A stretch of DNA of 39,586 nucleotides from Bacteroidia bacterium (GCA_030426345.1 JAUHYU010000046.1:1-39586), one strand, 5' to 3'. Shown: positions 1 through 8,490, numbered from the stretch's first letter. Program-made: numbers and translations. Notes: generated from the sequence alone by a model not told the origin.

Positions 1-351
1 TAATGATTTTGCAATGTCCTCTTCCGGGTTGAATTCTACAATAATGGTAGAATAATCCTGTACTGACGTAGAAGTGATATCCTTGATTCCTGATATGGAT
101 TTTAGCTCCTTTTCTATGGGCCTGGTGATCAGGTTCTCCATATCAATGGGCGAGTTGCCAGGATAGGAAGTGCCAACATAAATAGTTGGAATTACAATAT
201 CGGGGAAGCTTTCCTTTGGGATATTCACATAGGAATACAATCCCATGATCACTATGATAAAGGTAAGGATAAATACGCTCGTCCCGTTATTAATGGAGAG
301 TGAGCTAAGCCCAAACTCGCGCTTGATTTCTTTTTTTTCTTGATTTTCCAT
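1..351 (-). CDS. RND efflux pump permease, N-terminal fragment (runs off left edge)
   Basis: The first 117 residues of an inner-membrane proton-driven efflux pump of the AcrB/MexB/CzcA (RND) superfamily. After a charged cytoplasmic start (MENQEKKEIKREFG) comes the first membrane helix (about residues 23-42, TSVFILTFIIVIMGLYSYVN), then the typical family block with IPKESFPDI, a YPG motif and the segment ITRPIEKELKSI. The remaining roughly 900 residues lie outside the window. The ATG is 21 bases downstream of the HlyD-like adaptor stop, so the pump is the last visible gene of the tetR-tolC-hlyD-rnd operon and should form a tripartite envelope-spanning exporter with the two products encoded just upstream. 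The substrate cannot be deduced. The call to the superfamily is firm; whether it is a multidrug (HAE1) or metal (HME) pump is not decidable, but the TetR partner suggests HAE1. Confidence 0.9.
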   Translation of the reverse strand, partial: MENQEKKEIKREFGLSSLSINNGTSVFILTFIIVIMGLYSYVNIPKESFPDIVIPTIYVGTSYPGNSPIDMENLITRPIEKELKSISGIKDITSTSVQDYSTIIVEFNPEEDIAKSL

Positions 352-372
352 GGAAAAGTATACTATTCTAAC

Positions 373-1524
373 CTATATGACACTGTTAACAATCTTCACC
401 TTTCCACCTTCTGCGACATCTCTAAAGCCTTCATCGATTAACATTGATTTACTCGCAAGTCCTTCCGGAATCATTGTCCTGTTTTTATATGTAATGCCCC
501 TGTCTATATGCACTTTTTTGGCGATCAGTTCTTCTTTCTCTTTTTCAGCAATGAAAACAAAATCACCTTTGTGATCTTTTTGAATCAATTTGGTGGGGAT
601 TACGATTGCGTTTTCTTGTCTAAAATTGCTAAGTTTCACGACTGCCAATAAATTTGGTTTAATTGTGAAATCTGTTGGCGGCAATAAAGCTTCAATAGAA
701 AAAGTACGGTTCATCTCGTCGATTACTTGACCAACAGAGCTCAGTTTTGATTCTATTGTCTGGTTGATAGAAGGAAAGTTTATGATCACAGTTTCCCCTT
801 TTTCGAATTCCCCAATAAAAGACTCGCTGATATCTGCTTTGATGTACATTTCTTGATGGTTTACGAGACGTACTAGAGGCGATCCAATCTGCGCCATTTC
901 ACCTTCCCGTACATCCACGGACTCGATCGTTCCGTTAAAAGGCGCTCTGATCTGAGATTTGGAAATTTGCGTTTTTACATTAGCTATCTGATTTTCTAGC
1001 GATTGCTTTTGGTTTTTAGATTGTAAGTACTGCACTTCCGTCCCGATGTTTTGTTTCCAAAGGTTCGATTGTTTTTCGAACATCGTCGTAGCCAGTGAGT
1101 ATTCCGTTTCCAACTGATCTAGATTTCTTTGATACAGGTCTGTATCCATACTTAGCAAGAGCTGCCCTTTTTTTACTTCTGCTCCTTCAGTCACAAGTAT
1201 GCGATCGATACTTCCCATATTTTCTGCGCTGATCAGTACGTTCTTTCTGGACTTAACAGCACCACTTACTTCTACAAAATGCTCAAATGTCGTTTGCTCT
1301 ACAGGTGTGGTAGTAATAAGGGTGGCTTTGCGGTTTTTCTTGGCAAATTCCGGATCCAAAACGGAAATTTCTTTTTCCAAGGTCGCTATGGAATTCCTTA
1401 TTTCTTGCAGGTTCATTTTTTGGTTTTTTAATTCCTGTTTTTTTTCCTGCAGCTCATCCTTTTGTTCACAGGCGTTAATCGAGATGAGCATAAAACCTAA
1501 TAAGAATATGGTAATGGTTTTCAT
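373..1524 (-). CDS. HlyD-family efflux RND periplasmic adaptor lipoprotein
   Basis: Membrane fusion protein that joins an RND pump to its outer-membrane channel. It is 383 aa with a lipoprotein signal (lipobox around ISINAC, Cys19), so it is probably anchored by lipid. A short coiled-coil rich in Q, E and K follows (about residues 20-55), then the barrel-sandwich/lipoyl half motif near GSIDRILVTEGAEVKKGQ, a second helical hairpin (about 110-165) and the closing half with RAPFNGTIESVDVREGE. The beta-barrel and membrane-proximal domains fill the rest. It starts 24 bases after the TolC-like gene stop and ends 21 bases before the pump gene, so the three are co-transcribed. Length and order of domains are normal for Bacteroidota adaptors. 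Confidence 0.93.
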   Translation of the reverse strand: MKTITIFLLGFMLISINACEQKDELQEKKQELKNQKMNLQEIRNSIATLEKEISVLDPEFAKKNRKATLITTTPVEQTTFEHFVEVSGAVKSRKNVLISAENMGSIDRILVTEGAEVKKGQLLLSMDTDLYQRNLDQLETEYSLATTMFEKQSNLWKQNIGTEVQYLQSKNQKQSLENQIANVKTQISKSQIRAPFNGTIESVDVREGEMAQIGSPLVRLVNHQEMYIKADISESFIGEFEKGETVIINFPSINQTIESKLSSVGQVIDEMNRTFSIEALLPPTDFTIKPNLLAVVKLSNFRQENAIVIPTKLIQKDHKGDFVFIAEKEKEELIAKKVHIDRGITYKNRTMIPEGLASKSMLIDEGFRDVAEGGKVKIVNSVI

Positions 1525-1548
1525 TGTTTTATCTTTTTGATTATTTGA

Positions 1549-2916
1549 TTAGTCTATTTTTAAAATTCCAAGGGCTTTCTGGCAATCTACATGTGCGATC
1601 AAAGCATCGTATAGCGCATTGAAATAGTTGCTTTGGGCCTGTTTAAAGGCATTGTCCGCGTCAATAACCTCGAGGTTAGTGCCTACACCTTCTTTATATT
1701 TTATTTTAGTTTGGTTATAAACTGATTCCGCCAATTGTACATTTTCCTCCTGACTGCTCAGATCATCCATGCTCATTCTTAGCGTTTGCTGCGCCTGGAC
1801 TACTTCCAATTCTATGGAATTTTCAAGCATTCTCCGTTGATAATCCAACTGCTGCAATTGTATCTTATTTTGCTGTATCTTCTTGGACTTATACAAACCA
1901 TCAAAAATTGGAAGCTTAAACGCAAGGCCTGCCAACTGATAGTCGGTCCAGATTCTATTGTTGCTAAACTTGCCCAAGTCACTAAAATCCTTGACACCTG
2001 CATTCATGCCCCATGAAAATATGAGGTCTAGATTTGGCAGATAACCCATTTTGTTGTTTTTCATTTCCAACTCTGTCAGATCTGTATTTGTTTGCAACAT
2101 GCTGTACTCAATTCTTCTTTCGTTGTTGAAGGTCATGTTGAGTTCATCTTCTACGTTAAAATCCAAATCTGTCAACTTATTGGCAACCTCCAAGCTATAC
2201 GATACCGGCATTCCCATTTGAAATTTCAATAAGTATTTGCTGATTTCAAGCGCTCTTTCTGAGTTCGATTTTCGTGTTTTTATGTTGTTGAACTCCACTT
2301 TAGTTCTGTTCAGCTCGAGTAATTCTGCAAATCCATTTTCTTGCATTATGGTCGTTTCCCTAACCAAAGAATCAAGCCTCTGAAAGTTTGAATTGACTGT
2401 TTCCAATAACATCTGATTTACCAACACAGAATAATAAGCTTTGGTAACCGCCTCTACAACATCAATTTTTGATTTTATATGATCCTTTTGGGACAATTCC
2501 TGATAAGTTTTAGAAGCCTTGACCCCTACAAAATAAGAACCATCAAAAATCATCTGGCTAAGATTGATACCCATATCACCATCGTAAGGGGTGCCAAACT
2601 CAACAGCTATCAGATCTCCTCCTTCCGGAATACTTGGGTCAAATGTGCTCGGATCAATATACGTCCGTCTCAAAATAAAATTTTTGTTAATATTAGCCGA
2701 AGCATCTATTTGCGGAAAACCGGATGAAAGATATTCGGCTGTTTTTGCTTTGGAAACATCCATCTCCAGATTGGCGATGATTATGTTTTCATTGTGCTCG
2801 ATGGCATAATTTAGGCATTGCTGCAGGGTGAATCGGTTTTCTGAATTTTCCTGTGCATTGGCCCCAAATGCCAAAATTGAGAGCAAACTCAGAATAATTG
2901 GTTTAAGTTGTTTCAT
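1549..2916 (-). CDS. TolC-family outer-membrane efflux channel
   Basis: Outer-membrane channel component of the tripartite pump, 455 aa. A cleavable signal peptide (residues 1-21, ending FGANAQ) is followed by the two TolC/OEP repeats: FTLQQCLNYAIEHN at the start of the first, and the characteristic NNKMGYLPNLDLIFSWG segment that opens the second. The C-terminal helix carries the usual YKEGVGTNLEVIDADNAF motif followed by QAQSNYFNALYD. The gene begins immediately after the tetR stop codon (0 bases between them), so translation is likely coupled to that of the regulator. All features are typical of the family; only the transported compound is unknown. Confidence 0.94.
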   Translation of the reverse strand: MKQLKPIILSLLSILAFGANAQENSENRFTLQQCLNYAIEHNENIIIANLEMDVSKAKTAEYLSSGFPQIDASANINKNFILRRTYIDPSTFDPSIPEGGDLIAVEFGTPYDGDMGINLSQMIFDGSYFVGVKASKTYQELSQKDHIKSKIDVVEAVTKAYYSVLVNQMLLETVNSNFQRLDSLVRETTIMQENGFAELLELNRTKVEFNNIKTRKSNSERALEISKYLLKFQMGMPVSYSLEVANKLTDLDFNVEDELNMTFNNERRIEYSMLQTNTDLTELEMKNNKMGYLPNLDLIFSWGMNAGVKDFSDLGKFSNNRIWTDYQLAGLAFKLPIFDGLYKSKKIQQNKIQLQQLDYQRRMLENSIELEVVQAQQTLRMSMDDLSSQEENVQLAESVYNQTKIKYKEGVGTNLEVIDADNAFKQAQSNYFNALYDALIAHVDCQKALGILKID

Positions 2917-3534
2917 TTATGCTGTTGTTTGTTTGTAGGTTGCTAAAAAGGCAAAGCCTTTTTCTGATAAAATCCCATGAATAAAGTGATCAAAAATTTG
3001 TTCCTGAATTTCGGAAATAACATATCTGTCTTTTGGAAAAAAATCCTCATTGCACAATAATTCGAATTCTCCAATATGTAAGTTGGCCAAAATTTCCGGG
3101 TTAATGTCTTTGCGAAATAGACCTTCGGAAATTCCGCTTTTGAGGCATTTTAGCAGAGAGACAAACACGACTTCGTGTTTTTTAGCTTTGAATTTTTGCC
3201 AAATCTCTCTGTGGTATTTTTTCAGATCGTTGATCACAACGAGGTCCGTGGCGCTAATTCTGTTCTTGAGTTTCACAGTCAGGTTATACAACAGTTCCAC
3301 CGCATTTTTAGAATTTCGCTCAGCTTCTTTCAATATTTTCAATTTGTTTTCGAAGTAAACATCCGTTGCCAGCGATATTATTTCCTCTTTGTCTTGAAAA
3401 TTCTGGTATATTGTTTTCTTTGATATCCCAAGATGACCAGCTATGTCATTCATGGTAACGGATTTAGCTCCGTATTTCATAAACAACTCGATGGAGCCCG
3501 TGATTATATTTTTCCTCACTGAATTATTTTCCAT
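2917..3534 (-). CDS. TetR/AcrR-family transcriptional regulator of the efflux operon
   Basis: A 205-aa regulator. The N-terminal helix-turn-helix (residues about 8-55) shows the TetR signature: IITGSIELFMKYGAKSVTM, then DIAGHLGISKKTIYQNFQDKEE. The remaining 150 residues form the ligand-binding and dimerisation domain, which does not reveal the ligand. It is the first gene of the tetR-tolC-hlyD-rnd operon and abuts the next gene with no gap. A palindrome lying beside its putative -10-like box at 3543-3580 is the expected binding site, so the protein probably represses its own operon until an inducer binds. The ATG at 3534 gives the normal short leader before the first helix. Confidence 0.92.
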   Translation of the reverse strand: MENNSVRKNIITGSIELFMKYGAKSVTMNDIAGHLGISKKTIYQNFQDKEEIISLATDVYFENKLKILKEAERNSKNAVELLYNLTVKLKNRISATDLVVINDLKKYHREIWQKFKAKKHEVVFVSLLKCLKSGISEGLFRKDINPEILANLHIGEFELLCNEDFFPKDRYVISEIQEQIFDHFIHGILSEKGFAFLATYKQTTA

Positions 3535-3542
3535 ATTTGGCG

Positions 3543-3580
3543 CAAAACTATGGAAACTTTTTTATTATTTTTAGTTTCCA
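3543..3580 (-). promoter_or_regulatory. Predicted tetR promoter and TetR operator palindrome
   Basis: The minus strand carries TAGTTTTG at 3550-3543, which fits the Bacteroidota -7 box TAnnTTTG. Directly next to it is the palindrome TGGAAACT (3551-3558), 14 A/T-only bases, AGTTTCCA (3573-3580), with two perfect 8-base arms. The arms would occupy the region where the -33 box is expected, so a bound TetR dimer should block the polymerase. The predicted start of transcription is only a few bases before the tetR ATG at 3534, implying a leaderless or nearly leaderless message, or that the real promoter is slightly elsewhere. The palindrome is directly visible; its role is inferred from position. 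Confidence 0.6.
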
Positions 3581-3729
3581 ACTGTTTTTTCTATACTTTA
3601 TCAAGCCAAAAAGGTTTTGGTTTGGACATCAAATTTGTGTTAATTAGGATTAGTGGCTAAATATGAGTTTGAATGGTTTATTTTTTTGAATAGAAGCGTG
3701 CATATTAAAATTGATTTTTATATCAGGGA

Positions 3730-4527
3730 ATGATGAAGATTGCCACAGACTATGTTGATTTATCATTTAGTATTTTCGGGAAAGGCTCCAAAAATATGCT
3801 CGCATTTCATGGAGTGGGGCAGGGTTCAAGCATATTTGAAGAAGTCTCGCACCTTCATCCGGAATTCACCTTTTATGCTTTTGACTTACCATTCCATGGA
3901 AAAAACACCCTTTATGAACCCAAAAATTACCTAACCCCCGAAGATGTTGTGGAAATAGTACAAAAGCTAATAGACAGATTTGACTTGCAGAAAATCAGTT
4001 TTCTTGGGTTTAGTATCGGTGCAAAATTGATATTTCCATTGATTCCCGTTTTTGCGTTAAAGATCGAGCATATTTGGTTGTTGGCGCCAGATGGCATTCG
4101 GACAAATATTTGGTACCGCTTGGGAACCGGGTCACAAATGACAAGGTTCCTTTTTCGCCAATCATTAAAGCATCCAAACTTCTTGAAGCTACTGGGAAGT
4201 ACCCTAAAATCTGTGGGTTTATTGGACGATTTGGCATTGAAATTTGTTTTCAAAACTATCAGCACCGAGGAAAAACGCATGCGGGTATACAGTATCTGGG
4301 TCTATTTGCGAAAGCTTAAAATGGACATTGATGCTGTCGCGGATTCAATTAATAATGAGAAAACACCATTGACCATTATCTTAGGGAGAAAAGATTCTAT
4401 CATCACAAAAAACACTGTACAACCTTTGTTGAAGAAAGTACCTCATGCTACAATCAGAATCCTTCCTGGAGGACATCACAAGCTAATTGGAAAGTTTGCC
4501 GACTACGATTTAGATGAATCTAGCTAG
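3730..4527 (+). CDS. Alpha/beta-fold hydrolase
   Basis: A 265-aa cytoplasmic protein of the alpha/beta hydrolase fold with no signal peptide. Visible landmarks are the oxyanion-type segment AFHGVGQGSS near residue 26, the strand ending FDLPFHGKN (where other members have DxxGHG), the nucleophile elbow GFSIGA (Ser at about residue 96), a plausible acid Asp in ILGRKDSII and the catalytic His in LPGGHHKLI near the end. The three catalytic positions are therefore present. Two adjacent ATG codons (3730 and 3733) are possible starts. It is divergent from the tetR operon and overlaps the tail of the next gene by 18 bases. Esterase, lipase-like or another activity cannot be distinguished. Confidence 0.85.
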   Translation: MMKIATDYVDLSFSIFGKGSKNMLAFHGVGQGSSIFEEVSHLHPEFTFYAFDLPFHGKNTLYEPKNYLTPEDVVEIVQKLIDRFDLQKISFLGFSIGAKLIFPLIPVFALKIEHIWLLAPDGIRTNIWYRLGTGSQMTRFLFRQSLKHPNFLKLLGSTLKSVGLLDDLALKFVFKTISTEEKRMRVYSIWVYLRKLKMDIDAVADSINNEKTPLTIILGRKDSIITKNTVQPLLKKVPHATIRILPGGHHKLIGKFADYDLDESS

Positions 4528-4776
4528 GTTAATTTTCTTTTTTAAAAGGATTTGGCAGAGCTTGTTTATCTTTTTTTTAGCTTCTATTTTTGCAAGGTAA
4601 GCCTGAATATCTGCTTCCTTTTCGTTAGTCCAGTCCATCAAGTCTGAGGCATCCTCATGCTTCAGTTCGATTTTATCCTTGGCGTGCCTTAGATTTATGC
4701 CTTCGATCCATTCCAGACAAACCTCACCATCGATCTTGTAGGAAATATAAAATTTATGTAGTTGCCTATCTAACAT
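4510..4776 (-). CDS. Small charged hypothetical protein
   Basis: An 88-aa protein that I do not recognise. The ATG at 4776 is preferred over a TTG one codon upstream. The first half is globular in appearance (FYISYKIDGEVCLEWIEGI, then a stretch of alternating charges), and the C-terminal third is Lys/Ile rich (KIEAKKKINK), with no signal peptide or membrane helix. Its 3' end overlaps the end of the convergent alpha/beta hydrolase gene by 18 bases. The last 15 or so residues are low complexity and could be a recent extension into the hydrolase gene. Being the only sizeable frame in the 378 bases between its neighbours makes it plausible, but there is no homology argument. Confidence 0.5.
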   Translation of the reverse strand: MLDRQLHKFYISYKIDGEVCLEWIEGINLRHAKDKIELKHEDASDLMDWTNEKEADIQAYLAKIEAKKKINKLCQILLKKKINLARFI

Positions 4777-4905
4777 CAATGCTTAAAAAAGTGAAACTTA
4801 TGAGCGAGTTTGCATTCATCAAAGTAAATATATAAGGTTGCAGTAGTTTATCGCCATTTTGATATAACTTTATTTTTCCTCATTTCCTCTACTTTAATTA
4901 TCGGA

Positions 4906-5550
4906 ATGGTATACGTCAATATGAGCAAGAAATTTAATTCGTTGATGTTTCTGACAGGGTTTATCCTGCTAACAAACTCACTATCAGCACAGGAGAAGGA
5001 AAAATTGTATTATGAAAATGGAGCTATCAAAGCAGAAGGGATTTCTGAAAATGGCCTTAAAACAGGAAGCTGGACTTTTTACTTTCCTTCTGGAAAGGTA
5101 AGCGCAGAAGAAAACTATCGCGAAGATCAACTCGACGGTCTAGTGAAATATTATGACGATTCTGGAAACCAAATTGCACAGGAACAATGGAAAGAGGGAA
5201 TCCAGCAAGATAGCTCACGTTATTTTTATCCAAACGGAAAAATGGAAAAGGAAGGAATTTTCAAAGACGGATTATATGATGGGGAATGGCGTTTTTATTT
5301 TCCATCGGGTGGTTTGAAGCGGATTGGTCAATATCTCGATGGGCTGCCATCAGGCTCCTGGAAATTTTATAATGAGCAAAAAATACTGATTCAAGAAGGT
5401 GATTTTAAAAACGGGAAGGAAAACGGGGAATGGAAGTTCTATGATGATACTGGAAGTTTGGAGTTTTTTGGAGAATATAGTCAAGGAAGGAAAGTAGGGA
5501 AGTGGTTTCATGCAAACAAAAGAGGTAAGCTAAAGCCCATGCGTTATTGA
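4906..5550 (+). CDS. Secreted MORN-repeat (YwqK-like) protein
   Basis: A 214-aa (or 209-aa) exported protein. The start is either ATG 4906 or, more likely, ATG 4921 (MSKKFNSLMF), which places a clean signal peptide ending in SLSAQ at the N-terminus. The mature part is about seven repeats of 20-25 residues of the type YxxGxxxxEGxxxxGxxxGxWxFYxxxG, the MORN_2 repeat seen in YwqK-family proteins (GSWTFYFPSGK, GEWRFYFPSGG, GSWKFYNEQ, GEWKFYDDTG). Databases often call this family an 'antitoxin', but nothing here suggests a toxin partner: the neighbours are convergent or unrelated. A strong hairpin follows the stop at 5563. The function is unknown; an envelope role is inferred from the signal peptide. 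Confidence 0.85.
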   Translation: MVYVNMSKKFNSLMFLTGFILLTNSLSAQEKEKLYYENGAIKAEGISENGLKTGSWTFYFPSGKVSAEENYREDQLDGLVKYYDDSGNQIAQEQWKEGIQQDSSRYFYPNGKMEKEGIFKDGLYDGEWRFYFPSGGLKRIGQYLDGLPSGSWKFYNEQKILIQEGDFKNGKENGEWKFYDDTGSLEFFGEYSQGRKVGKWFHANKRGKLKPMRY

Positions 5551-5562
5551 ACCTTCAGTGCC

Positions 5563-5601
5563 AAAAAGCCTTCAAAATCCATGGGTTTTGAAGGCTTTTT
5601 T
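5563..5601. terminator. Bidirectional terminator hairpin (repeat-family palindrome)
   Basis: A perfect 15-bp stem: AAAAAGCCTTCAAAA (5563-5577) pairs with TTTTGAAGGCTTTTT (5586-5600), enclosing the loop TCCATGGG. The run of T on the plus strand and of A at the other end (T on the minus strand) makes it work in both directions, and it lies exactly between the convergent MORN-protein gene (stop 5550) and kbl (stop 5615). The right arm is a copy of the repeat family whose core is ATGGATTTTGAGGGCTTTT. Confidence 0.85.
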
Positions 5602-5614
5602 ATGCTTTTGAAAA

Positions 5615-6805
5615 CTAGTTCAGCACCCCAAGCTCCTTACCTACCTCCACAAAAGCATTGATCGCCTTGTCCAAATGCTCCTTTTCATGGACGGCAGATA
5701 CTTGTACCCGAATCCTTGCTTTATCTTGCGGCACAACGGGATAATAGAACCCAATGACGTAAATGCCCTTCTCCAACAGCTTTTCAGCAAACTGCTGTGC
5801 AAGTGGTGCTTCGTAGAGCATGATCGGCACAATGGGATGAACACCTGGCTTGATATCAAAACCGGCATTGGTCATTTTCTCACGGAAATAATTGGTATTA
5901 TTTTCCAATTTATCCCTCAATGCTGTTGTGGAACTAAGCAAATCCAAAACCGCTATCGATGCTCCGGTAATGGCGGGAGCCAATGTATTTGAAAACAAAT
6001 ATGGCCGGGATCGCTGACGTAGTATCTCGACGATCTCCTTTTTTCCGGAAGTAAATCCGCCAGATGCGCCGCCAAGAGCCTTGCCAAGAGTTCCGGTGAT
6101 GATGTCTACCCGATCCATCACATTGCGATATTCTACAGCTCCTCGCCCTGTTTTTCCAATAAAACCCGTCGCATGGCATTCGTCGGTCATCACGAGAGCC
6201 TTATATTTGTCAGCTAAGTCACAAATCTTATCGAGCTGTGCGATGGTGCCATCCATGGAAAAAACTCCATCTGTTACGATGATTCGATGTTTAAGATCCG
6301 AAGACTCCTTTAGTTTTTCCTCAAGATCGGCCATATCATTATTCTTATATCTAAAACGCTGTGCTTTGCACAATCGAACTCCATCTATGATCGACGCATG
6401 GTTCAGTTCATCCGAGATGATCGCGCTATCCACCCCAAGCAGCGGCTCAAAAACACCACCATTGGCATCAAAAGCAGCGGCGTACAAAATTGTATCTTCT
6501 GTATGCAAAAACTCAGAAATCTTCTTTTCCAATTGCTTATGTATACCTTGTGTGCCACAGATAAATCGCACAGAAGACATCCCAAATCCATGGGTTTTGA
6601 GGGCTTTTTGAGCAGCTTCGATCACTTTAGGATGCGAAGAGAGACCAAGATAGTTATTGGCACAAAAATTTATTACCTCTTTGCCATCTTCAGTTTTTAT
6701 TGCAGCCCCTTGCGGTGTGGTAATGATCCGTTCCTTTTTATACAATCCTGCATCTCTTATTTTTTGAATTTCTCTCTGAAGTTCTGGTTTTAGGGTCTCG
6801 TACAT
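5615..6805 (-). CDS. kbl: Glycine C-acetyltransferase (2-amino-3-ketobutyrate CoA ligase)
   Basis: PLP-dependent enzyme that cleaves 2-amino-3-ketobutyrate with CoA to glycine and acetyl-CoA, the second step of threonine breakdown. At 396 aa it matches E. coli Kbl. Family landmarks are [15 protein letters not shown] near residue 45, [14 protein letters not shown], the PLP Asp/His segment [13 protein letters not shown], and the Schiff-base lysine in [14 protein letters not shown] (about residue 241). The C-terminal ends with the usual [10 protein letters not shown]. It is divergent from tdh, which supplies its substrate. The codons for KALKTHG (6589-6609) coincide with a copy of the dispersed repeat; the protein stays intact and conserved there. 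Confidence 0.96.
   Translation of the reverse strand: MYETLKPELQREIQKIRDAGLYKKERIITTPQGAAIKTEDGKEVINFCANNYLGLSSHPKVIEAAQKALKTHGFGMSSVRFICGTQGIHKQLEKKISEFLHTEDTILYAAAFDANGGVFEPLLGVDSAIISDELNHASIIDGVRLCKAQRFRYKNNDMADLEEKLKESSDLKHRIIVTDGVFSMDGTIAQLDKICDLADKYKALVMTDECHATGFIGKTGRGAVEYRNVMDRVDIITGTLGKALGGASGGFTSGKKEIVEILRQRSRPYLFSNTLAPAITGASIAVLDLLSSTTALRDKLENNTNYFREKMTNAGFDIKPGVHPIVPIMLYEAPLAQQFAEKLLEKGIYVIGFYYPVVPQDKARIRVQVSAVHEKEHLDKAINAFVEVGKELGVLN
6589..6609 (+). repeat. Copy of the ATGGATTTTGAGGGCTTTT repeat inside kbl
   Basis: The plus strand reads CATGGGTTTTGAGGGC followed by five T, one base off the consensus of the dispersed repeat. It is within kbl, where the minus strand encodes KALKTH. 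The identical segment of the repeat in rsmG encodes KALKIH in the same frame, so either two proteins happen to have similar helices or the repeat sequence is coincidental; both alternatives are open. Confidence 0.5.
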
Positions 6806-7109
6806 GATAATTTTCTATTTAGGAAATCAGCTTGAATATTTTTATAAATACTGCAAACACAAATATTAATTTTTCAATATGATCAGTCGGAAAAATATCC
6901 TTCTATTACAATTCATATTAGCCAATATTAATTTGGCAACCAAATTGAATTCATTCATAAATTTATAACAAATAATTCATCTTATTTCGATTTTATTCCG
7001 TATTTCGCGTTTTAATTATAAATATCATAATAAAATATGGCACATGTATATTTCAATCACATTTGCTAGATATGGTTTCTGACAACCAATTTTACTTTAA
7101 ATATTGAGA
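6806..7109. promoter_or_regulatory. Divergent intergenic region between kbl and tdh
   Basis: A 304-base, very AT-rich spacer that must contain the promoters of both kbl (minus) and tdh (plus). I see no exact TAnnTTTG box in either direction (TATATTTC near 7047 is one base off), no convincing palindrome and no reading frame worth calling. A shared regulatory region for the two threonine genes is inferred only from the layout. Confidence 0.4.
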
Positions 7110-8069
7110 ATGGATCGGATATTAGTAACAGGTGCATTGGGGCAATTGGGCACAGAGTTGGTAGTGGCACTACAGGGAAAATACGGCAGCGAAAATGTAT
7201 TTGCAACAGATATACATACTCCGCTGAACAATAATTTCGAGGGTAATTTCCTAACCCTCGATGTGCTGGACAAAAGATCGATTTCCGAATTGATCCGTCG
7301 GCACGATATCACACAGATTTACCACCTTGCTGCCATTCTTTCTGCCAATGCAGAAAAATCGCCTGAGCTAGCCTGGCGCATTAATATGGATGGATTAATC
7401 AATATTTTGGAACTTGCGAAAGAGCATCACATCCAGAAAGTTTATTGGCCAAGTTCCATTGCGGTCTTTGGCCCGGACTGTCCCAAAGACATCACCCCAC
7501 AAAATACCATCATGAATCCTAGGACGATCTATGGCATTACCAAGTTGGCAGGGGAAAAATTGTGTGCGTATTATAATGCCAAATTCGATATGGACATCCG
7601 CAGCCTCAGGTACCCTGGCTTGATCGGACATGGCGCCCTACCCGGTGGCGGCACGACAGACTATGCCGTAGAGATTTATCATGCTGCTTTGAAGGATGCT
7701 AAATATACATCTCCTATCGCTGCCGACACTGCCCTTCCCATGATGTATATGCCTGATGCTGTGAGGGCTACACTTGAATTAATGGATGCTAAAAAAGAAT
7801 ATTTAACCGTAAATACCAGCTATAATCTAGCAGGCATTAGCTTTACTCCTTCGGAAATTGCTAAAAGCATTCAAAAATCCATGCCTGATTTTATCATCAA
7901 TTATGAACCGGATTTTAGAGAAACCATAGCCTCTTCGTGGCCTAACAGCATCGATGACTCCGCAGCATCAAATGACTGGAAATGGAAAGTGGCTTACGAT
8001 CTCGATGGAATGACCCGCGAGATGATAAGCCACTTGAAAAAAAAGTTGCCGCCAGTTAATGTATATTAA
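7110..8069 (+). CDS. tdh: L-threonine 3-dehydrogenase, short-chain (NAD-dependent epimerase-like) type
   Basis: A 319-aa enzyme of the extended short-chain dehydrogenase fold. It opens with the NAD-binding motif GALGQLG (about residues 8-14), then has the SDR segment PSSIAVFG and the catalytic YxxxK in TIYGITKLAG (about 141-145), and the sequence RYPGLIGHGALPGGGTTDYA that is characteristic of the UDP-galactose-epimerase-like threonine dehydrogenases. It would oxidise L-threonine to 2-amino-3-ketobutyrate, which Kbl, encoded divergently, converts to glycine. The ATG at 7110 is preferred to an in-frame TTG six bases upstream because only the ATG product begins with MDRILVTG. Its stop overlaps the convergent trxA stop by four bases. 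This type is not homologous to the zinc-containing E. coli Tdh. Confidence 0.92.
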   Translation: MDRILVTGALGQLGTELVVALQGKYGSENVFATDIHTPLNNNFEGNFLTLDVLDKRSISELIRRHDITQIYHLAAILSANAEKSPELAWRINMDGLINILELAKEHHIQKVYWPSSIAVFGPDCPKDITPQNTIMNPRTIYGITKLAGEKLCAYYNAKFDMDIRSLRYPGLIGHGALPGGGTTDYAVEIYHAALKDAKYTSPIAADTALPMMYMPDAVRATLELMDAKKEYLTVNTSYNLAGISFTPSEIAKSIQKSMPDFIINYEPDFRETIASSWPNSIDDSAASNDWKWKVAYDLDGMTREMISHLKKKLPPVNVY

Positions 8070-8389
8070 TTAACCTGTGCGTCTAACTTTTTAGCTAAAA
8101 TTGCTTTGGGCACAGCGCCTATTTGTTTATCAACGATCTCGTTGTTTTTGAAAATCAATAAAGTTGGAATGCTGCGAATACCAAATTTTGCTGATACCTC
8201 AGGATTAGCGTCTACATCCACTTTGCCGATGACAGCTTTCCCGTCATACTCGCCTGCTAATTGCTCCACAACTGGCCCGATCATTTTACAAGGACCACAC
8301 CACTCTGCCCAAAAATCCACAAGTACTGGCTGATCAGATGCCAATATTTCGTTAAAATTAGAATCCGTAATTTCAATTGCTTTTGCCAT
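8066..8389 (-). CDS. trxA: Thioredoxin
   Basis: The 107-aa general disulfide reductase of the cytoplasm. The active site WCGPC is at residues 30-34 within FWAEWCGPCKM, and the cis-proline follows in IRSIPTLLIF. Length, charge pattern and absence of a signal peptide fit the canonical TrxA. It is transcribed away from dnaE side by side and has its own -7-like box about 40 bases upstream of the start. Confidence 0.96.
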   Translation of the reverse strand: MAKAIEITDSNFNEILASDQPVLVDFWAEWCGPCKMIGPVVEQLAGEYDGKAVIGKVDVDANPEVSAKFGIRSIPTLLIFKNNEIVDKQIGAVPKAILAKKLDAQVN

Positions 8390-8428
8390 AATATTATTTG
8401 TTAAAATTCTATGTGATCAATGTTTTTA

Positions 8429-8436
8429 CAAATATA
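8429..8436 (-). promoter_or_regulatory. Predicted trxA -7 box
   Basis: The minus strand reads TATATTTG here, an exact match to the Bacteroidota TAnnTTTG box, 40 bases upstream of the trxA ATG. No TTG lies at the ideal distance further upstream, so only half of the consensus is met. Confidence 0.45.
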
Positions 8437-8490
8437 GTACTAAAACATTTTTTAGGTCTATTTGTCATGCAAGTTATTCTAATATGTAAA

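Noticed and set aside
4906-5550. Toxin-antitoxin pair, based on the common name of the YwqK family
   Set aside because: The protein has a signal peptide and MORN repeats, and no toxin-like gene is adjacent.
7864-7890. Reverse-orientation resemblance to the repeat in tdh
   Set aside because: It has several mismatches in the core and lies in coding sequence (KSIQKSMPD).
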